A stretch of 64,000 nucleotides of DNA from Athripsodes cinereus (taxonomy: Eukaryota; Arthropoda; Insecta; Trichoptera; Leptoceridae). How positions within the stretch are numbered: the stretch's first letter is position 1; the number at the start of each line of letters is the position of its first letter. Below the pieces are notes generated by a model. That model was not told the origin of the DNA and made no database searches. It saw only the letters and a list, made by a program, of their open reading frames with translations. The position numbers were made by a program, and so were the translations under genes. Below are positions 59,247-64,000 of this stretch, piece after piece. Location: NCBI GenBank assembly GCA_947579605.1, contig OX388314.1:11529982-11593981 (forward strand), written 5' to 3'.

Positions 59247-59886
59247 ATCTGGAAAATTTATTTAGCGTCGTTTTGTGACTAAACAAACGCGAGGGCGTAT
59301 TTAAAGTTTATTTTATTGTTTTTCCTTTTTGCCTTAATTCCGTGTTTTGAATTGTTTATTAACTAAAGTGTCATCATCTCAACCTAATAAAATGTAGAAA
59401 AATTGCCATCTTTACTAAATTTTACAAAACATTTATGCTACACTCTGGTTACCGCTTGCCTGAGAATGTAGCGGAGTACTATATAATGTAAAATACACTT
59501 CGTGCTCCTTTAACACGAAACCATAATAATACATTTTTTATAGTTTGCCTATGTATTTACATTTCAATTTACATAATGTAAAATAATTTATTTATCGAGT
59601 TTTACGTATTTATCTCGCGACAGATTTGAGTTAAAAGAAGTTTAATAAATAATATTTATCTACATTTTAAATTAGGGATACTAAAGCTTAATGATTAGAG
59701 AACAATACTGACCAGGGTGTTAACAACAAGATGGGGATAAAATATTTATTTGAAGAATCTGAAGCAATATATTATTAATTTCTCTGAATAAAATAATAAC
59801 TAACTAACACTACACAAAAACATATTATTGAGTGCCTAGTGCGGGGTACCTAGTACTAAGTGTGGACTAAGTAAGAAGGGTACCTA
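59247..59886. other. AT-rich stretch
   Basis: TAGCGTCGTTTTGTG near 59264 may be a decayed CR1/L2-type 3' end. Nothing else. Confidence 0.3.
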
Positions 59887-60111
59887 CACGGCAAAAACAA
59901 ACTCATTGATATTTTGTCGTTTTCGTGATTAAAATGCAGTTTTGTTCACCTCAATGAGTTCTTTAGAATGGTATAAATAAATTGTTAAAAAAAACTGGCC
60001 CATTTTTTTGTAAATCACATTGAAATAATGAAAATAAATGATGTCTCAACAAACTTTATGTTTTGCCTTCATGTAAAATGATTATTTGTCAGTGAACCTG
60101 TTTTTGCCGTG
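59887..60111. mobile_element. MITE with TA target site, 225 bp
   Basis: CACGGCAAAAACA and TGTTTTTGCCGTG are the inverted ends, flanked by TA on both sides (59885-59886 and 60112-60113). The interior is AT-rich and non-coding. Tc1/mariner type by target site. Confidence 0.7.
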
Positions 60112-60930
60112 TACCTTTCATATTATAATGATGTAACTTTAAGGTACAAGGCTTGTATTTATATTCTACACATATCTTAATGATTAGTTGGAAAGTTTGT
60201 TTCCAGTAGGAACGTGTAATTCAAATTATAATAGTGTAATGTATTTTGTGATGTTGATTACATTGCAAAGGGGTATATTGATATTAGAAAGGCGGCTGCT
60301 CTCCCCTGGCCCTATCCTCTAGGATTCCGAAACTGGTACGAGAAAAGTATGGGCAGCTGCTTCCTCTTAGCAGTCAAATTGAACACAATATTAATAACAA
60401 ATAGTAAAAAGCGTGACATTATTCAAAATTTTATACAAAACAGAGGGACTCGAGTGCTTAAAAAAGATGGTCCCAAATTTTAATAAGTTTTCAAATTCTT
60501 ATCCAAAAAAATATGTACTTCGGTCGACTGTTCAAAAAATGTTATGCTCAGTGATGGGAACAACCAAATATCGAGTACGCCCCTGGTATATAATAGTAGG
60601 TATAACGTAGTAGTTGTAATAATAATTACACAATTTTGTGGCTGTTGTGATAAAGTAATTTTCGTTATTTACTCATACAAATTAAGGTTATCTAATTTAT
60701 CCAAATAGGCTCAAAATGCGATTCATTTATATACAGAGTAAATTATTACAAACTTTTTAGGCCAAATATTTATCTTTTATTTTCCACTTTCTTATTCCTT
60801 CGTTTTAAAATTATGCGGAGCATTTCTCAACTTGAGTCCTTTTTAATCTTACACATACGAAATGGTAAGTGTTAGGAGAATACCTAAGAGCTTAAACTCC
60901 CCTTTGCGGTTAAAATTCTTCTCTCTTCTC
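60112..60930. other. AT-rich stretch
   Basis: A GC-richer patch at 60290-60370 and a 65-codon frame at 60413-60610 were not recognised. Confidence 0.3.
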
Positions 60931-60939
60931 TATAAGTCT

Positions 60940-61115
60940 TGTCGGGTCCCCCCGACGTTGACGACCACTTGGGAGAAATCCCTCCTGTTCTGGACTGCAC
61001 GAAACAGCTCCTCCACACCTCTCATCCCGGTCCACTCCTGATTGTTCCGGAGCCAGGAAAGCCGCCTTCTTCCAACCCCTCTACGGCCCTCAATCTTCCC
61101 TTCTATGATTAGTTT
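60940..61115 (-). pseudogene. LINE C-terminus fragment
   Basis: On the minus strand: GRRRLSWLRNNQEWTG, VEELFRAVQNRRDFSQVVVNV, the common end of Jockey/RTE-group proteins (RW/SWL..., W.G, then a variable helix). A relative is at 28635-28765. Confidence 0.65.
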
Positions 61116-61377
61116 AAATTAATTCATAATATTGAAAAGTTTTATTAAGCTTACGTTTTTCATGCTAGTTAATTTTGATAATTTAATGCTGGGTTCAATT
61201 CCTAGTAGGTACGATTGTCTGAACGATGTCGCTATACAGCGATTAGTGCAGTCACCCGCTCTGAGAAAAGAGGATTATTATGAGAGACGCTGGAATTGAA
61301 AGATGGAATTGGTGAACGTTACCGTGGTATAATGCGCTTAAGCCACCTGGAATACCTAATAGTCTCTTCTCTATTTA

Positions 61378-61745
61378 TTTATTATTTATTTTATTCTTCA
61401 CTGTACATTGTGTACAATAATACAAATTAAAACAGTATCTAAATTTAACACATGAAACTACCATATAAGGTTTAGAAAAGACAACGTCACCTCATTTGGT
61501 AGTGCCTCGGACGGGACTTGAACCCGCACTCCCATCTTGTCGCGATATGTGCTTTGTCCAATTAAGCTACCGGGCGACATACCAGAGGCTCTGATTTTCT
61601 CTCTTATAAACCCAATGACAGCTTCATGTGTATTGTAAAAACAACAACGATAAATAAAACAGTATCATAAAAAAATATGAGTTATAATACAATTCGATGT
61701 ACAGAGGCCGAGTTTATCGCTAAAATGCGATGTCTTCCAACCAAT
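61378..61745 (-). mobile_element. LINE-type 3' end, split by a SINE
   Basis: 61378-61439 (tail, TTCACTGTACATTGTGTACA) and 61655-61745 (GATGTACAGAGGCCGAGTTT, TCGCTAAAATGCGATGTCTTCC) are the reverse complement of 46388-46525. Target duplication at the break. Confidence 0.75.
61440..61654 (-). mobile_element. SINE family 2, copy B, full length with 12-bp TSD
   Basis: TAAAACAGTATC at 61428-61439 and 61655-61666. On the minus strand: about 75 bases of leader, GCCCGGTAGCTTAATTGG (box A), GGGTTCAAGTCC (box B), then ACTACCAAATGAGGTGACG and an A/T-rich 3' end. The leader before box A is unusual for a tRNA-headed SINE. Confidence 0.8.
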
Positions 61746-63442
61746 TCTACTCTGCAAGTGATGCATATCTTATAATAAATACCTTAATATCCTATCAGAT
61801 ATATACGCATTATTAAATAACTTATTCAATGCTTTTATGAGTCAAATGAAATATTATGATTATTTTCATATAAGAGAGAGCAAATGAAATATGTGTATGT
61901 AGGTAACCTAGGACAAAAATAGTGCCGTGATGAATAATTCTATGAGCTGACAAAAGAATTTAGGTTCACACTTTTGAACCGCACACAATACAATTACCTA
62001 CGAATACCTTTCAAACACCTGTTGTTACTATGCCACGTAATAATTATGTCCTCCCACCCCCTCTCTCCCTGGTTTACGTTACAAAATAACGATAAGGTAG
62101 ATATGAAAGGTTACTCAGGTACGTGGAGTATTGGGCGCTATGCGATAATAAGGCTAAGTTTCCAATAATAATTAGCAGTGTTGTCATTTCATACTCGTAC
62201 ACACATACATTCTAGTATTAAGAGGTTTGTGGATTGTTAGGTGATTTTATTTTTTTCAGCTTTTTTAAAAAACTCAAAATAATACATCGACACTCGTTCT
62301 TCCTGTCCACAAATATAATATGTTACATAGCAAAGGGTGAACCAATGTTTTTAAGCTACATAACTTTTCCTAAAATTTTAAATGTAACAAAAAGAGAATT
62401 TTTGGAAATTCGTCAGATGTTCCAAAGGTTGATCTGGACCATCTCATATACCTACTGAAATCCATCATACATACATAAGTATTATGTAGAGTAAGTCTTC
62501 CTAATTTATTTATTTACAAATCCGTGAGCCTTTTACATGTTTAAAAATATACAAAAAAAAAACATACATAATAAAACATACATAAACATACATACTAATA
62601 GAGCATACACTATTTAGAATTTGATTCACATCAAGCCAAACATGATATTGAGTGTACCTCATGTAGGTAATAATGTTTAATACACTGTCACATAAAAACT
62701 TGGAAAAGTAGAACCAAATTTTAATAGCCGGAAAGAGATGACAAAAAAATGCCAGTTACACAACATGTTTCAGTCAACTATTGTAAAAAAATATTTGACA
62801 TATCACTTACTAGTTCTATAATAGAAGGCTGCTTGTTTTTTTTTTATATAAAATATAACCAGATAATATTAGGGATGGTATCTCTGAAAAAAGCAAAGTC
62901 ATGAACTTTAGAGAGATCAGCATCTCTTCGTGTCGTAATTTCAAAGCCAATAATAATTGACATTCTAAACAAAAAAAAAACAGTTTTTTCTCTAAAAAAG
63001 AGTAGTATAATAATTATATTAAAAAGAGAAGTATATAAATTATAAAAATAATTTAAATGCCTCTATATAAGTATAAAGTTCAAGACATTAATTTAAAATG
63101 AACGAAAGTGTATGAAAAAATCATGTTCAAAAGTTCAAAACATTGTTATTTTTTAACATTGAATGTTTTCACAATTTTCTTCGTATTCAAGTGATATATA
63201 ATAATAATACAAGTGTTCCAAACCCATGTATCAACATCTACCTCAACTTAATACTATGTTAGTTTTTAAAATAAGTAAATTTTAGTGAACACAAATATCC
63301 CTCAGTATTTTATATAATTTTTATAACCTTCAACTATTTTTTTCTTTTCTAGTAATTAATTGTTCAAACTTTGTTCGTCCTATAGGTTTTTCGATACAAA
63401 AAATGTATCTATAAATACATTATTCTCATACACTTTAATAAT
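61746..63442. other. AT-rich stretch, nothing recognised
   Basis: No gene or assigned repeat; short frames only. Confidence 0.35.
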
Positions 63443-63892
63443 GTGATATCAGTGAAGAAAAAATGTTTCTCAAAGATAAGTTCTGGTAAAAAACAAAAAC
63501 ATAATAATTATTTCACAAAGCTGCGTAGTGTTTTAAAAATGTATAACAATTTTCTGCTTCGTTACATTATAAGAGTGGTCTTACATTCACGGATCGCGGA
63601 GTTAGTGTCGCCGGGTTGCGGAAGAAACGTGTACTGCGTTCCTTTTTTGTACAAATATTGTAATAAATTCCGAGAACATCATGAAATTTGTCGCTACCTT
63701 ATACCTTTTCAAAAATTTGATGACGAGGAAGAGGGGGTTGTAAAAATTATTAATGACCTTAAAAAATGGTCCCTAGTTTTTAAAAAATTGAACAAAATTC
63801 AAATTCTTTTATTTCATCAAATCTGGGAGTGTATCAAAAAGTGGGCATCCTCACATCTGGATATTTCAGGAGTCATTAACTCCTACTTATAA
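63443..63892 (+). CDS. 149-codon ORF of an unassigned repeat family
   Basis: The longest unexplained frame of the right end. The N-terminal 50 residues are Lys/Asn-rich by base composition; the part from about RIAELVSPGCGRN on looks more protein-like, with CVPFLYKYCNKFREHHEICR and a Glu/Asp patch FDDEEEG. Its last codons and the next 90 bases belong to the dispersed repeat also at 2600-2880, 53640 and 54855 (all minus), so it may be the C-terminus of a transposon protein. It has no transmembrane segment or known motif. The start is uncertain. Confidence 0.3.
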   Translation: MISVKKKCFSKISSGKKQKHNNYFTKLRSVLKMYNNFLLRYIIRVVLHSRIAELVSPGCGRNVYCVPFLYKYCNKFREHHEICRYLIPFQKFDDEEEGVVKIINDLKKWSLVFKKLNKIQILLFHQIWECIKKWASSHLDISGVINSYL

Positions 63893-63985
63893 GTCATTGG
63901 ACAGGCCTGAAGGGCCAGACGGGCCAACCCTGCACTCTTTTATATTATTTCTTCTCTCTTCAATACCAGCTTTGGAAGAAAGTTG
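63860..63985 (+). repeat. Dispersed repeat, unassigned family, copy 4
   Basis: GGATATTTCAGGAGTCATTA and ATTGGACAGGCCTGAAGGGC, followed by a TTTTATATTATTTCTTCTCT run matching 2690-2760 reversed. Confidence 0.55.
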
Positions 63986-64000
63986 ATTTAATAAAAAAAT

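Noticed and set aside
61500..61585. A functional tRNA gene on the minus strand
   Set aside because: It is tRNA-like with box B, but it is embedded in a 215-bp unit with target duplications, so it is a SINE.

Overview
This window is AT-rich eukaryotic DNA with the look of an insect genome, plausibly hemipteran. The organism is an inference only, from base composition, the abundance of short TACCTA/GTAGGT runs and the mix of element families. No bacterial gene, operon, CRISPR array or rRNA is visible, and no free-standing tRNA gene was found. Most of the 64 kb is transposable-element debris and intron-like or intergenic AT-rich DNA. Only one stretch looks like host protein-coding sequence.

Layout. 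1-10.4 kb holds long inverted repeats (1178-1370, 4017-4375), two copies of a CAGGGTTACT-ended MITE family, a LINE 3' end (3585-3720) and a composite hAT-like element with a clean 8-bp target duplication (8096-9040). 10.4-14.3 kb has a TA-flanked MITE, then the most striking item: a 3.3-kb gypsy-type LTR element (11000-14302). Its two 300-bp LTRs read as identical, it has a 4-bp target duplication, a tRNA-Ser-type primer site and a polypurine tract. Its single 642-codon ORF carries Gag, protease and only the two ends of integrase, with reverse transcriptase, RNase H and the integrase core absent. 14.7-19.1 kb has a 243-bp tandem duplication, a tRNA-derived SINE and a CR1/L2-type LINE C-terminus. 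20.5-29.5 kb has SINE, MITE and LINE tails and a 199-bp palindrome. 30-30.7 kb is a 5'-truncated LINE with a 12-bp target duplication and a 130-bp (TATAG)n tail. 33.8-34.1 kb is a three-copy 96-bp tandem repeat.

Host gene. A GC- and CpG-rich, GAGA-rich island at 34.7-35.26 kb ends in a strong splice donor and could be a promoter with a non-coding first exon. Far downstream, 47.88-49.23 kb is a long proline/serine-rich coding exon with four PPxY motifs and a donor at a codon boundary. The two may be the same plus-strand gene with a 12.6-kb intron filled with repeats, but this is inference. No later exon was recognised.

49.3-64 kb is again repeats: palindromes at 52.3 and 53.4 kb, a frameshifted minus-strand RTE-like reverse transcriptase (57.8-59.2 kb) with a 3'-end sister copy at 16.25 kb, a TA-flanked MITE at 59.9 kb, a SINE nested in a LINE 3' end with a 12-bp duplication (61.4-61.7 kb), and a 149-codon ORF of an unassigned repeat family at the right edge.

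Themes that recur are nested insertions, short inverted repeats containing a degenerate hammerhead-like hairpin reminiscent of Penelope-like element termini, and LINE relatives that share a 3' end but carry different simple-repeat tails.
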